Positions 10,247 through 20,169 of a stretch of 64,000 bases of DNA are shown one piece after another (within the stretch, counting starts at the first letter, position 1; each line of letters opens with the position of its first letter). Position numbers and translations under genes: made by a program. The stretch is from Adiantum capillus-veneris (lineage: Eukaryota > Streptophyta > Polypodiopsida > Polypodiales > Pteridaceae). The stretch spans positions 10,840,412-10,904,411 of the forward strand of contig CM043965.1 in NCBI GenBank assembly GCA_014529385.2, given 5' to 3'. Below the pieces are notes generated by a model that saw only the letters and a program-made list of their open reading frames with translations, made no database searches and was not told the origin of the DNA.

Positions 10247-10793
10247 TGTCACAAAGTGATGACGTGGCGGACAGCAAAAACCGTAATTTCTGCCAGAAAC
10301 CCTAAAATTCCTGCAAACCCTAATTTTTGCCAAAAACCCTAAATTCCGGAAATCGCGGAGGCGGATTATTAAAAAAAAAAAAATTTGGAAAATGATGAGC
10401 GACGCGAATTTTGCTTTTGCTTTTTTTTATTAAAAAAAAAAGAGAAAAGACTCTCTAAGAGAGAGAGAGAACTGATGCTTTTGATTTTAAAAGCTTTTGG
10501 GGCTCTGCTTTTGGGCATCCCTTGTAACCTTTAAATTAGTGGTGAGGGCCTCACTTCTCAGAGCATCTGGACGCAGAGTCTGAGAGTGAAACCCTAACCG
10601 CTCTCTTGTACTTTGATGATTGATTAATACAAAAAGAAATACCGAAAGGGGCGCCAGTCTTTGGGGCCAATATCTCTAGGCACGGAACTCCGCCGGGCCA
10701 GTGCAAATCTATTGTGATCTGTGAATTGTTTTGAAGTGGTTATTTGGTGCTGTCGCGGTTGATTCTTGACTTGGAGTGTCCAAGTTTGTTACA
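10247..10793 (+). repeat. 5' LTR of chromovirus B
   Basis: 547 bp, from TGTCACAAAG to TTTGTTACA. It shares the TGACGTGG site and the telo-box cluster with the C LTR. The CTTTAAATTAG segment at about 10530 is a possible TATA region. Confidence 0.93.
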
Positions 10794-10794
10794 G

Positions 10795-10806
10795 TGGTAT
10801 CAGAGC
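10795..10806 (+). promoter_or_regulatory. Primer-binding site of element B
   Basis: TGGTATCAGAGC, an exact match to the initiator tRNA-Met 3' end, one base after the LTR. Confidence 0.93.
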
Positions 10807-10865
10807 ACGGCCGATTTCTCTTCTACGGGAAATCCGATCCCCGAATTTTTTTTTCCGCGGCACCT

Positions 10866-12390
10866 ATGGCTTCAGGCAATGATCAGTCGACTCCCTCTGC
10901 ATCTGGAGATGCGGGCTGGGATCACAACGAAGATTCAGACAGAGAGTATGGCCCGCCTCGGCCTACTCAGGCGGAGCAAACAGAGATGGAGCGTCGTCAA
11001 TTGATTGGCGATGCAACAAAGATGATGCTCAATTTTGCCAAGGACCCGAAGATGGTAAAATATATGAACCAGACCTCTTTGAAAGAGGTACAGATGGAGT
11101 GGCAGAGAACCACAACACCACTCCCGAAACCCGCTCTCAAGAAACCTTCTACCTCCAAGAAATATACGGAGAAGGAACTGGAGAACGTGGTTGATGCACG
11201 GATTGCTCAGCTTTTCGACGTGCAAAAGAAAGGCAAAAAGCACGGCAAAAAGCACGGCAAAAAGCAGAACAAAGGTACTGACTTCCCGGGATATTTGGGT
11301 CGACAAAGCAAAGAAACGGAAGAAGCGTGTTCGATTTGAAGGAGTACCCAGTTCTTCTTCTTCTTCTTCTGACAGTTCTTCTAGCTCCTCGGATTCAAGC
11401 GAAGAAGACAGACAAGGTAAAAAGCGAAGCAAGAAGCAACGCTTTGGAAAGGGCAACCAAAAGGCAAAGAAGGCTAAATCTCGCCCAGTGAGTGACACTT
11501 CTACAGAGGACTCGTCTACGGACAGTTCAGACTCTGACAACGGAAACTTTTATGCGAACAAGAGGAATTTTTACAAAGCCAACCAGTATGACTTTCTCGA
11601 AGATAAAAGCAAGAAAGTTCGAGAGTTTAAGGAAGGTGGCCAAGCACTTAAGTTTGATACTTTTTCGGGATACTCCGATGCTTCGAAGGCTTTGTCTTTT
11701 ATACAGCAGTTTGACATCGCTTTCGCGGGAGGACGCTATTCAGAGCACTCCAAGATTCGAAGAGCTGCCTCTTATTTTAAGGGGAATGCTCGCACTTGGT
11801 GGTCCACGCTTCTATTAAGCAAGACTGTGCCGGTTACATGGCTGAAATTCAAGAGGCTTTTTATTTCTTCTTGGTTGACTCAAGAGTTTGAGCGAGATAT
11901 ACGAGCTGCTTGGAACCATCTCCGGATGACCAAGAGCGATACAGTGAATTCTTATTGTGAAAGATTCTGGAGCTCTTTTCTACCCGCCTCTTCATTCAAG
12001 AAGATCTCGTTCAGAGAACAGATTGAGCGGTTTACCTTGGGTCTACCTACAGAGATCCGAGATCACTGCTTGGAACAGAAGTCAGCTTCTATTCAGGAGT
12101 TGATGAGTCATGCGAAGCGGGGCTTTGCCATTCACTCTGGCAGTCTGACCTACCCCACAGATGAGGCCATGACACAACGAGCCAAACAGACTTCTGGGAA
12201 TGAAAGTAGAATGAAAAAGAGCAACCCAGAGAAAAAAAAAAGGATGCACGACCCAAGCTTACTCCTGAGGAGAGAGCTCGCTTCATCAGAGAGGGGAAGT
12301 GCTTTGGATGCGGGAAACATGGACATATTTCCGCAAAGTGCCCTGATAAGGCACAGAAAGAACAGAATGATAAAGACGACGACAGGTTGA
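10866..12390 (+). pseudogene. Element B gag with frameshifts
   Basis: The start is ATG 10866 (MASGNDQSTPSASGDAGW), the first ATG after the primer site. The frame runs to about 11270 and then shifts within a lysine-rich repeat (AAAAAGCACGGC) into the frame open at 11191-12390. That frame holds a Ser/Asp-rich stretch (11354-11410) and the gag capsid block (FDTFSGYSDASKALSFIQQF, ARTWWSTLLLSK, IERFTLGLPTEIRDH). A CCHC knuckle CFGCGKHGHISAKC at about 12301-12342 is in yet another frame, after an A-run near 12230. Gag builds the particle and binds RNA. Both breaks fall in low-complexity runs, so some could be sequencing slips rather than real mutations. Confidence 0.85.
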
Positions 12391-12483
12391 GAGTTCGAGA
12401 GCAGCTGAGGAATGTGGCAGAAAAGGCAGATAGAAAAGCAGAACTGGTACCACATGGCGTGAGACTTGCACCGAATCAAATGA

Positions 12484-13768
12484 ATGAAAGTACAAACTTT
12501 GCCGGTTTTTTTTTGGGGCAAAGTGAAGGATCAAGAAGCTCTTTTGAAGGAGCCAAGGCCAACTTCTTTTCACTTGGAATTGACGGCTCGATTTGGAACT
12601 ACGCCCGACAAACTGACGCCAAAGGCGGAGGTAGTTCGACTGGCACCCGGATGGGATGTTGCCATTACACCGAGCATTGGCAAACTTTGTTTGCAATGAC
12701 AGGGGTGTTCAGGGCACGCGAGTGACGTTCTACTCAGGATCCCTTGGTACCACAAGAACTACGCCGTGGTTGACTACCGGGCCGAGAAAGCGACTTTGAT
12801 AAATGAAGGGCTTAGAGATTGTACTTGATGAACTTCAGTTTTCTTACTCATTCTTTTGGGAGAACTGAACAATGGATAAAGATTGAATATGTTTTGACCT
12901 GAAGAAAAGAACGCCAATATTTTTTTTTCTGCTCCACGCTCATGCCGATTGCTTTTGAGAGGGCCTGAAGATCATACCATTGATCTGATATCTGGAAGCA
13001 CGCCACCGAATCGGCCACCTTATCGTGTGAGCCGAGTACAGAATGAAAAGATTATGAACTCAATGAAAGACCTCTTGGAAAAGGGTCTTGTCCAGCCTAG
13101 TACTTCACCGTATTGCTCTCCAGTGTTGTTGGTTTTGAAGAAAGACGGATCTTGGAGAATGTGCATCGATTATAGCACTCTCAACGAAACCACCATCAAG
13201 AACAGATTTCCGATTCCTAGGATCGATGATATACTCGACAGGTTACAGGGATCCTCGTGCTTTAGCAGGATTGACTTGAAGAGTGGATATCATCAGATCA
13301 GGATAGCACCAGGAGATGTCTACAAGACAGCTTTTCGAACGACTTTTGGGTTATTTGAGTTTTGGGTGATGCCTTTTGGCTTAACCAATGCTCCTGCGAC
13401 ATTTAACCGGATGATGGATAGGATTTTTCGAGAGTACAGGCTATCTGTTGGCACTTTCTTTGACGACATCATTGTTTTCTCCAAGAATGAGGCAGAACAC
13501 AGAGATCATCTGCTTCAAGTCTTTCAGGCAATTACGAGATCACACGTTAGTGATTAATGCTAAGAAAAGTGAATTTTTCCTAGAAAACGAGGAGATCCTT
13601 GTTCCTGAACAGATTTTGGCACATAATGATACGAAGAAAGGTAAAGTCCGAAGGCGGTTCTTGGTTAAGTTCAAGAACTTTCCTGCATTTGATGCGAAGT
13701 GGATGGAGGAGGAGGACCTAGCAGATACTCCTCGGATTGTGAAACTTTACCTCGATGTTTTGGTTTAG
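12484..13768 (+). pseudogene. Element B protease and RT fused by deletion to the chromodomain
   Basis: Protease remnants lie at 12484-12700, with the DSG site no longer recognisable. RT is open from 12949 to 13557: [60 protein letters not shown] and the catalytic FFDD in FFDDIIVFSKNEAEH. A one-base shift near 13540 moves it into the 13448-13768 frame. There NAKKSEFFLENEEILVPEQI joins the RT connection directly to the linker before the chromodomain (RRFLVKFKNFPAFDAKW...YLDVLV, stop at 13768). Comparison with element A shows that RNase H and the whole integrase catalytic region were deleted between about 13580 and 13590. The result is a dead pol gene. Confidence 0.88.
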
Positions 13769-14179
13769 CATAGTCTACTCCAAACGGAACCCAGAAACTC
13801 AGCTTGGCCGAAGATCTGGTGCAGTGGGATGCACAAGAGGGGAGTCGCTCCACTCCTTTGTCAACAGATGCCTCGATTTTGATACTAAAGTCACTGATGT
13901 CTCTTTGAGCTTCAGGGATACTGAGAGCTGACAGTATTCTGCTGGATGACTTTATGAAATGGAATTCCTGATTATGATACTGATTTGTTCTTGACTTCTT
14001 GTGAGTGCAGGAACTGATAGCCGAAATGACTGCAGCATTTTGGTCTGATTGATCTCGAATAGACATGGTTGCAATAGGGGTTAGTCAATCGGACATCGAT
14101 GAGGTCCCGATTAGACCTAGATGTGATTGCTAGCTACATTGCCGATAAATCATGGTCTAAGATCCGAATGAATGTTGAA

Positions 14180-14235
14180 TGTCATGTGATGTCCTGTGAT
14201 GTCTGGTGATGTCCTGTGATGTCGTGTGATGTGAC
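14180..14235. repeat. 10-bp tandem repeat in the B 3' untranslated region
   Basis: The same TGATGTCCTG-type array as at 474-528 in element C, in the same position relative to the LTR. Confidence 0.7.
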
Positions 14236-14375
14236 TGTCGATTTTGTACATGTGCTAGATGTGTGTTCCTAGTACGTAGGTACTAACAGTCAGTGTCTGC
14301 TAAGACGGTTTATGGCTTTTGTCGGTTTTGCAGGCGTAATCGCGGTCGATTACAATGCTTTCAAGAGGGGGGGTA

Positions 14376-14940
14376 TGTCACAAAGTGATGACGTGGCGGA
14401 CAGCAAAAACCCTAATTTCTGCCAAAAACCCTAAAATTCCTGCAAACCCTAATTTTTGCCAAAAACCCTAAATTCCGGAAATCGCGGAGGCGGATTATTA
14501 TAAAAAAAAAATTAAAAAAAAAATTTTTTTTTTGGAAAATGATGAGCGACGCGAATTTTGCTTTTGCTTTTTTTTATTAAAAAAAAAAGAGAAAAGACTC
14601 TCTAAGAGAGAGAGAGAACTGATGCTTTTGATTTTAAAAGCTTTTGGGGCTCTGCTTTTGGGCATCCCTTGTAACCTTTAAATTAGTGGTGAGGGCCTCA
14701 CTTCTCAGAGCATCTGGACGCAGAGTCTGAGAGTGAAACCCTAACCGCTCTCTTGTACTTTGATGATTGATTAATACAAAAAGAAATACCGAAAGGGGCG
14801 CCAGTCTTTGGGGCCAATATCTCTAGGCACGGAACTCCGCCGGGCCAGTGCAAATCTATTGTGATCTGTGAATTGTTTTGAAGTGGTTATTTGGTGCTGT
14901 CGCGGTTGATTCTTGACTTGGACTGTCCAAGTTTGTTACA
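14376..14940 (+). repeat. 3' LTR of chromovirus B
   Basis: 565 bp with the same ends as the 5' copy. The extra 18 bp lie in an A/T homopolymer region near 14505-14532. It is followed at once by the second AAAGC duplication and the interrupted element A integrase. Confidence 0.93.
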
Positions 14941-16071
14941 AAAGCACACGAATTGTTACAGCCTTTACCCATTCCCACCCGCCCTTGGAAAAGTATTGCT
15001 ATGGATTTCATTTTTGATCTCCCGAAGACACAGAGTGGACATGATGACATTTGGACTGTCATCAACAGATTTAGCAAGCAAGCTCACTTCATTCCAGTGA
15101 AGAAAACAATCAAGCCGGATCATTTAGCGAAATTGTTCATGGCACAGATTTTCAGATTACATAGCATGACTGAGAAAATAGTCTCCGACAGAGATCCTCG
15201 ATTCACGAGTTTGTTTTGGAAGGCTATTTGGGAGAACATTGGCACAGTTGCAGTTCTCGTCATCTTTCCACCCGCAAACAGATGGGCAATCTGAGATTGC
15301 AAATTCAGTCGTACTAGATTTATTGAAGTCTTACATTTCGGATCAAAAAACTCAATCGGAAAAAAATTTGCCGTTGGTGGAATTTGCCTACAATAACACC
15401 ATCGACTCTTCGACGGAGAAGACGACATTTGAGATCATTGAAGGTGCTCCGAAGGTTTCAAGGTTCCACCCTTCCTTATCACGAAAGATAAGATTTTTGA
15501 AGCCAACCAATACATGAGGGACTTGGACGCTGCTTTTGCCAAGGTTCCGGAGGCTTTAGCGAAATCTCAAGAAAGACACAAGAAGACAGCAGATCGACAC
15601 CGTCGCAATTTGAAATTAAAGGAAGAAGATTGGGTGCTCTTACGTTTTGAGAAGACACGCCTAAGAAAGAAAAACGGAAAGGAGCGGCTTTTTCCAAAGC
15701 TTAGCATGAGGTACTATGGCCCTTTCCAGATAAAAAAAAAGATAAATGATGTCTCCTGTAGACTAAAGCTGCCCGATACTTGGAAGATTCACAATGCTTT
15801 TCATGTGAGTCTATTGAAGCCTTTTAGAGGCGATGTGCCCAATACTGGGGAGCCAGATGAGCAACCCAAAGTGGAGGAAAGCGAGGAGATACTAGTTCCA
15901 GAATAGATATTGGCACACAAGGACAAAAAGATAAAAGGTAAAGTGCTTAGGCGGTTCTTGGTTAAGTTCAAGAACTATCTTGCATTGGATGCGAAGTGGA
16001 TGGAGGAGAAGGACCTAGCAGATACTCCTCAGATTTTGGAACTTTACCTTGAAGCATTCGGTTTAGCATAG
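14941..16071 (+). pseudogene. Element A integrase core and chromodomain
   Basis: The integrase continues with LLQPLPIPTRPWKSIAMDFI (first catalytic Asp in MDF), WTVINRFSKQAHFIPVKKT and EKIVSDRDPRFTS (second Asp). After a shift near 15235 comes the HPQTDGQSEIAN segment with the catalytic Glu, so the D,D,E triad can be traced. The C-terminal part reads [20 protein letters not shown] and [15 protein letters not shown] at about 15904 stands where element B has CAG. The chromodomain follows (RRFLVKFKNYLALDAKW...LADTPQILELYL) and stops at 16069-16071. Integrase inserts the cDNA. This copy is inactive. From 16072 to 16631 there is only 3' untranslated sequence. Confidence 0.87.
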
Positions 16072-16631
16072 TCTACTCCGATAGAACCCCAATTTCAGCA
16101 TGGGTGAATCTAGTGCAACGGGTTAGCACAAGAGGGGAGTCACTCCGCTCCTTTGTCAACGGATTACCCGATTTTGGATAGTCACTGATGTCCCCCTTTG
16201 GGTTTCAGGGATACTCATGGGCTGACAGTATTCTACTATATGACTTTATGAACTGGAATTTCCAAAAATGAAAATGATTGATTTGTACTTGACTTGTTTG
16301 AGCTTAGGAACTAAAAGACGAAATAAATCTCTATAGACATGATTGCAATAAGGATTAGTTATTCGGGCATCTGTGAGGTCTCCATTGGATATAGATGCGA
16401 TTACTAAATACGTTGCCGATTAATCATGGTATGAGATTTGGAATGAATTTGTATGTGATTTGTCATGTGATGTCATGTGATGTCCGGTGATGTGGCTGTC
16501 GATTTGTACAAGTGTTAGATGTGTTGTGTCTAGTGCGTCGGTACTAACAGTCAATGTCTACTAAGACAGTTTATGGCCTCTGTTTTGCAGGCGTAATCAA
16601 GGGCGACTACAATTCTTTTAAGAGGGGGTTA

Positions 16632-17196
16632 TGTCACAAACTGGTGACGTGGCAAGCCCCGGGACACACACACACACAACTGACTATACGGAATTCCAGG
16701 TAATGCGACGACAGGCTGACGTGACAGCAACGTACAGAATCCTGCAGAACGAGCTGACATGCTGACGTGGCATGCCATACGGACAGGAGTATGGACACTC
16801 CGCTTTTTGCGCTGACAAGCGGTATGGATTTTCGGGAATTACGTTGACCAACTTTTGGACATTATGCTTTAATTTTGAGGAGCTTTTCACCTTTTGCACC
16901 TGCTTTTGGACCACATGCTTTTGAGTTTACTGCTTTTCATGTAACTGCTTTTGAGGCCAAGGGCCTTTAAATATGTGCAGAGGGCTGGCACGCTTCAGTG
17001 AGAGTGTGCAGAGCGCGAGTACCGGCATTGAAGTGCCAACAATATGTTCAGTCTGTTCTTTTCTATTGGCACGTGGTGCCAGTCTCGTGACAGCAAGGCG
17101 TGTTACCTCTGTGTTTCTACTAACCTCTAGCCCGTGTGTTTTGAGACGCCCTAGGGTGCTGTAGCAAAGACCTGTTCGAAGAGGAAAAAACCCACA
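16632..17196 (+). repeat. 3' LTR of element A (end uncertain)
   Basis: It begins TGTCACAAACTGGTGACGTGGC after a purine tract (AGAGGGGGTTA). The start clearly resembles the B and C LTRs but the rest has diverged, including a CA microsatellite at 16664-16678. A TTTAAATATGTG TATA-like site lies near 16966. The end is placed at CCCACA (17196), just before an open frame, but no duplication or second LTR confirms it. Confidence 0.6.
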
Positions 17197-17742
17197 ATGG
17201 GAGCTCTCCTATTAGAGCATTATAAAAAGTTGTCTGAGGGAGGCATTGCCCATGTGGCGGTCAATGCAGTGCATAGGGATTTGAAACTCAAGAAAGGTCT
17301 TGCCTTGGCATGTCGAGCAACAAAGGAGAACCAAGACCAATACCAAGTCATGGCTTTGGATAGTGGATCGATCAGCACCCAATTAGCAACCTATGCAAAA
17401 CCAAAGTTCTCAAGGACACCGCCAAATTGTTTGGCTCGAGAATGTGAAGCCAAAAGCAAATGCATGAGTTCACTAGAGGGCAGAGGCAAACGCAAGCTTG
17501 GCAAGGACGGTAGTACCAATACTCAGTTAGTTGCCTCGGTATCCACTGACAACCATTGTTATAAATGTGACAAGTCGCTTTGTTTGGCTCGAGCATGTGA
17601 AGCCAAAGGCAAACATAGGAACTCACAAGAGGACAAAGGCAAAGGCAAGTTGGACAAAGATAACGATGATAAAGAATTGATGGAGGAGATTGGTATGGCA
17701 CACGTGGTGGCGGCCACATTGGCCATGATGCCAGATTTCTAG
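17197..17742 (+). CDS. Hypothetical 181-residue protein with a duplicated Cys/Lys-rich segment
   Basis: An open frame from ATG 17197 to the stop after 17742. I do not recognise a family. It contains two related segments of about 40 residues. One begins CLARECEAKSKCMSSLEGRG (about residues 78-115) and the other CLARACEAKGKHRNSQEDKG (about residues 129-160). Each is followed by a basic stretch GKxKLxKD. The second copy is preceded by a short HCYKCDKS, which looks like half of a zinc-binding motif. It lies directly after the inferred end of the element A LTR and inside AUG2 intron 3, so it is probably part of another repeat rather than a host gene. Confidence 0.35.
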   Translation: MGALLLEHYKKLSEGGIAHVAVNAVHRDLKLKKGLALACRATKENQDQYQVMALDSGSISTQLATYAKPKFSRTPPNCLARECEAKSKCMSSLEGRGKRKLGKDGSTNTQLVASVSTDNHCYKCDKSLCLARACEAKGKHRNSQEDKGKGKLDKDNDDKELMEEIGMAHVVAATLAMMPDF

Positions 17743-18390
17743 TCAGGAGGTAGTTGCCGCAACTAGTTTCAGCCAAAGAGAGGCTTGTAAGAGACATAGA
17801 GAGGCAAAATGAAGCTCCCTACAAATAATTTGGACCCTTGTGTTGGAGTTCAAGTTATCGAAGTTTTGAACACATGGGTCGAAGTTCAAGGCATATGCAT
17901 CTAGCAAGGAACCAATCAAACGTATCTAAAACACTATGGATGTGTGCACCAATCCATTGTTGTTAGACAGATTATGAACAGGATGTGTTTCAAAGTTCAT
18001 TGTATGGAAAGTTTGGACGTGATCTATTCACAGTTCATGAATGGGGATTCTTGGACGTAGTGTGGTCTACACTTCAATTACGGTACTCAAGCTGCCATTC
18101 TCCTAAGGTCAAAAGTTGAAAGTTGCATAACCGAGGAGTATCCAGTCATGGTAGCTTCTTTATCAACTTGGTCTCACTAATTTATGTCCACTATGAGCTG
18201 CAAAGAGAATGTAAAGTCTAGGCATATCAAGTGAACTGCCCAATGTGATCCTAATATTTATTTTGGCTTTAGGTATTTATTTTACTTATTTGACAAACTC
18301 TGGGTAGGGCAATTTGCTAAGGTGATTATATAAGTACACGTAGCCCCCATTGTATATTCATCAATTCATTGCCAAGGTTGGTTGGTTCAG

Positions 18391-18392
<2 letters not shown>
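17743..18392. other. No gene recognised
   Basis: AT-rich intronic sequence with no conserved frame. A TATATAAGTAC box near 18327 followed by a pyrimidine-rich stretch could belong to a worn LTR, but I found no partner. No AUG2 exon is visible here. Confidence 0.5.
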
Positions 18393-18449
<57 letters not shown>

Positions 18450-18494
18450 GCTCTACGCTTCCGCATCGTCGACTTTGTGTGTGTGTGTGTGTGT

Positions 18495-18535
<41 letters not shown>
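18393..18535. repeat. Three adjacent simple repeats: (CT)n, (TG)n and a 39-base G run
   Basis: (CT)n runs from 18393 to about 18446 and (TG)n from 18476 to 18494. An uninterrupted G run fills 18497-18535. The block ends about 50 bases from the AUG2 exon 3 splice donor. The open frames that cross it are artefacts of the repeats. Confidence 0.95.
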
Positions 18536-18536
<1 letters not shown>

Positions 18537-18584
18537 ATATGTTCTAGATCAAAACAAGGGATCTGACAAGCCTAAAAGAAATAC

Positions 18585-20090
18585 CTTGTTCTGAATAACA
18601 TCCTTGAGTATTGTCGTTGTCCTTGCCAAAGCTTGACATTTTTTCTCCATCTCACTGACATGAGTAAGGTGTGCAACACTTTGATCATCCTGGACAACAA
18701 AGCAGTCTCTTTCACATGAGTAAGAATCTAGAACAAATGAATAACTTCAATAGATTAGCAAAACACAATATTCACAATATTTTCATTTTAGAAGAAAGAA
18801 ATTCTCAGAATATTAGAGTGAAGATTGACAAAGATTATGACAAGAAGATATTTCGGGTGTGAAAGAATAAAATAAAAAGGTGAAACTCGTAGAATACAGA
18901 AATAGGAGAAATAAATCACTTTGGCTTCTTGATATGATCAACCCACTTATAATTGGATGAAAATCCATACTTTGCAACAATTGCATGGAATGAACATGCA
19001 ATATATACGAAATCATTTTCTAACATTCTAAGAAGCTATTGATAATGGACGGTAATTCATCTCCATAGAGAACACCCAACTACCAATCCAAAAAAACAAT
19101 CACAAGTTCTTAGCCCAGAGGCGCTTTATTCCATTGTTTTTGTTTCTATGGTCATCCATAATCCTTCTCATTGATACTTCCAATATTATCACTTCGCACT
19201 CCTGCACACATAAGCACTATGATGCTTGGTTACGAGAAAAAAATTCACATGAATGTGGTCAATTTGCATGTCTGAAAGTCAATCGTTACAAAAGAACCTT
19301 GCAGCCATGAGGGAGAGCTAAGATACACACAGACCCTCTTCACAGCCTTTGAATTTGAACTAGCTATGATTTTTTTCTTACTTTTGCAAAAACTTGCAAA
19401 TTACTTTCCCAGTTACAAAAATAAATTGAAATAGGTTTATGATCCTTATCAATACAAATATAACCAAAAGTTCCTGGCTGTACTCACTTTCAATTCAATA
19501 TTGTGCCCTAAATGGTCGAACATCACTGATGCTTGGTTACCAATATTTTATTCTCGATGCTGGCCTCTCTAAACATATGACTGGTGAATGGAGGGTACAT
19601 ATTCTGAAATTTCGATGATATCCAAAAAAAAAGATCTCTAATTGGAAGTTATCCTACCTCCCTTTTGACTAACCTGCCGCCCTTGGAGTTCGACTTGCAG
19701 GTTGGCAAGATTCCTCTGCACTGAAGTCAGCTCTCTAAGGACACGCACCAATGATTCTGTCTTGTCTGATGTTCCAGGGACTGGCATGGCATTTTGCAAA
19801 GCATCCTCCTGAAAAAATGCTCTGGATAAGCAGCACTAAAGAAGGCAAGTACGAGATCTGAATCATCGAAGAAGAATGTGAGCTACTACTACTTGATTAT
19901 GTATCATCATAAACAAAACCCTAACAAAAGAAAGGCGATGAAATGAATCTACCTGCGGGACGGAGAAGCCGAGGTCAGCAGCTATGGAAAGAGCATCCGC
20001 CATGCCCCCCAAGCGGCGCAATGGCTTCTTTCCCACCCATGCCGTGTCCGCTAGATTGTTCGCGCTAGAGCTCAGATTAGCGGAACCCAT
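18585..20090 (-). CDS. AUG2: Augmin subunit 2, exons 1-3 (5' half of gene)
   Basis: Three coding exons with GT-AG borders, all in phase 0: exon 1 20090-19953 (46 codons), exon 2 19808-19674 (45 codons) and exon 3 18689-18585 (35 codons). Exon 1 encodes [20 protein letters not shown] and [12 protein letters not shown]. Exon 2 holds [20 protein letters not shown]. Exon 3 holds [14 protein letters not shown] and ILKDVIQNK. This matches my recollection of the plant AUGMIN subunit 2 N-terminus, which continues in the family with an RIIARLQQPYS-type segment. Augmin recruits gamma-tubulin complexes to existing microtubules and supports spindle and phragmoplast assembly. ATG 20090 is chosen because the upstream in-frame GTG has no support. 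The remaining exons are beyond the left edge. The repeat-rich intron 3 is at least 18.58 kb, intron 1 is 144 bp and intron 2 984 bp. Confidence 0.87.
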
Positions 20091-20161
20091 GGCTAAACGT
20101 TCTGCCTCGTTTTTAATTCTGACGCTCTTCACACAGGGCGGACTCGTAGTGCCGATATAAT

Positions 20162-20169
20162 TTTAAATA
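20162..20169 (-). promoter_or_regulatory. Possible AUG2 core promoter (TATTTAAA)
   Basis: On the minus strand TATTTAAA lies about 72 bases upstream of the AUG2 start codon, a reasonable TATA distance for a short 5' leader. No transcript evidence is available, and the call rests on position alone. Confidence 0.35.

Larger units (their letters stand above)
10247..14940 (+). mobile_element. Young, internally deleted chromovirus B
   Basis: A complete insertion with LTRs at 10247-10793 and 14376-14940, target duplication AAAGC (10242-10246 and 14941-14945), a primer site just after the 5' LTR and a polypurine tract AAGAGGGGGGGTA just before the 3' LTR. By eye the LTRs differ by only about three substitutions plus an A/T-run expansion, so this is the youngest insertion here. 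The coding region runs gag, protease and RT, then jumps directly to the end of the chromodomain. RNase H and nearly all of integrase are missing. It must have moved with enzymes supplied by a full-length relative. Confidence 0.93.
5298..17196 (+). mobile_element. Chromovirus element A, split into three pieces
   Basis: A plus-strand Ty3/gypsy chromovirus seen as three collinear segments: 5298-6194 (protease and start of RT), 8888-10246 (rest of RT, RNase H, start of integrase) and 14941-17196 (rest of integrase, chromodomain, 3' untranslated region, 3' LTR). The joins are exact. The RT motif FPIPRIDD at 6189 is continued by DILDRLQGSS at 8888 after removing X and its GATGA duplication. The integrase HKA at 10246 is continued at 14941 after removing B and its AAAGC duplication. 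The 5' part is cut off by D. It carries many stops and is the oldest member of this nest. Confidence 0.88.
1..18584 (-). other. AUG2 intron 3, retrotransposon-filled (left end outside window)
   Basis: The donor is GTATTTC at 18584-18578, directly after exon 3. I found no exon with the expected following sequence (an RIIARLQ-type segment) on the minus strand down to base 1. Everything in between is LTR elements A, B, C, D and X, one odd frame and simple repeats. Either the gene is intact with a very long intron, or the insertions have split it. Sequence beyond the left edge would decide. Confidence 0.7.

Noticed and set aside
10935-11540. Minus-strand 201-residue frame
   Set aside because: Antisense shadow of the Ser/Asp/Lys-rich part of element B gag.
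18350-18594. Three overlapping frames rich in Leu/Ser and Gly
   Set aside because: They are translations of the CT, TG and G repeats, not genes.
19863-20132. Longer AUG2 first exon starting at 20132
   Set aside because: The first codon there is GTG and the frame runs past the splice donor. ATG 20090 with GT-AG borders gives phase-0 exons that join correctly.
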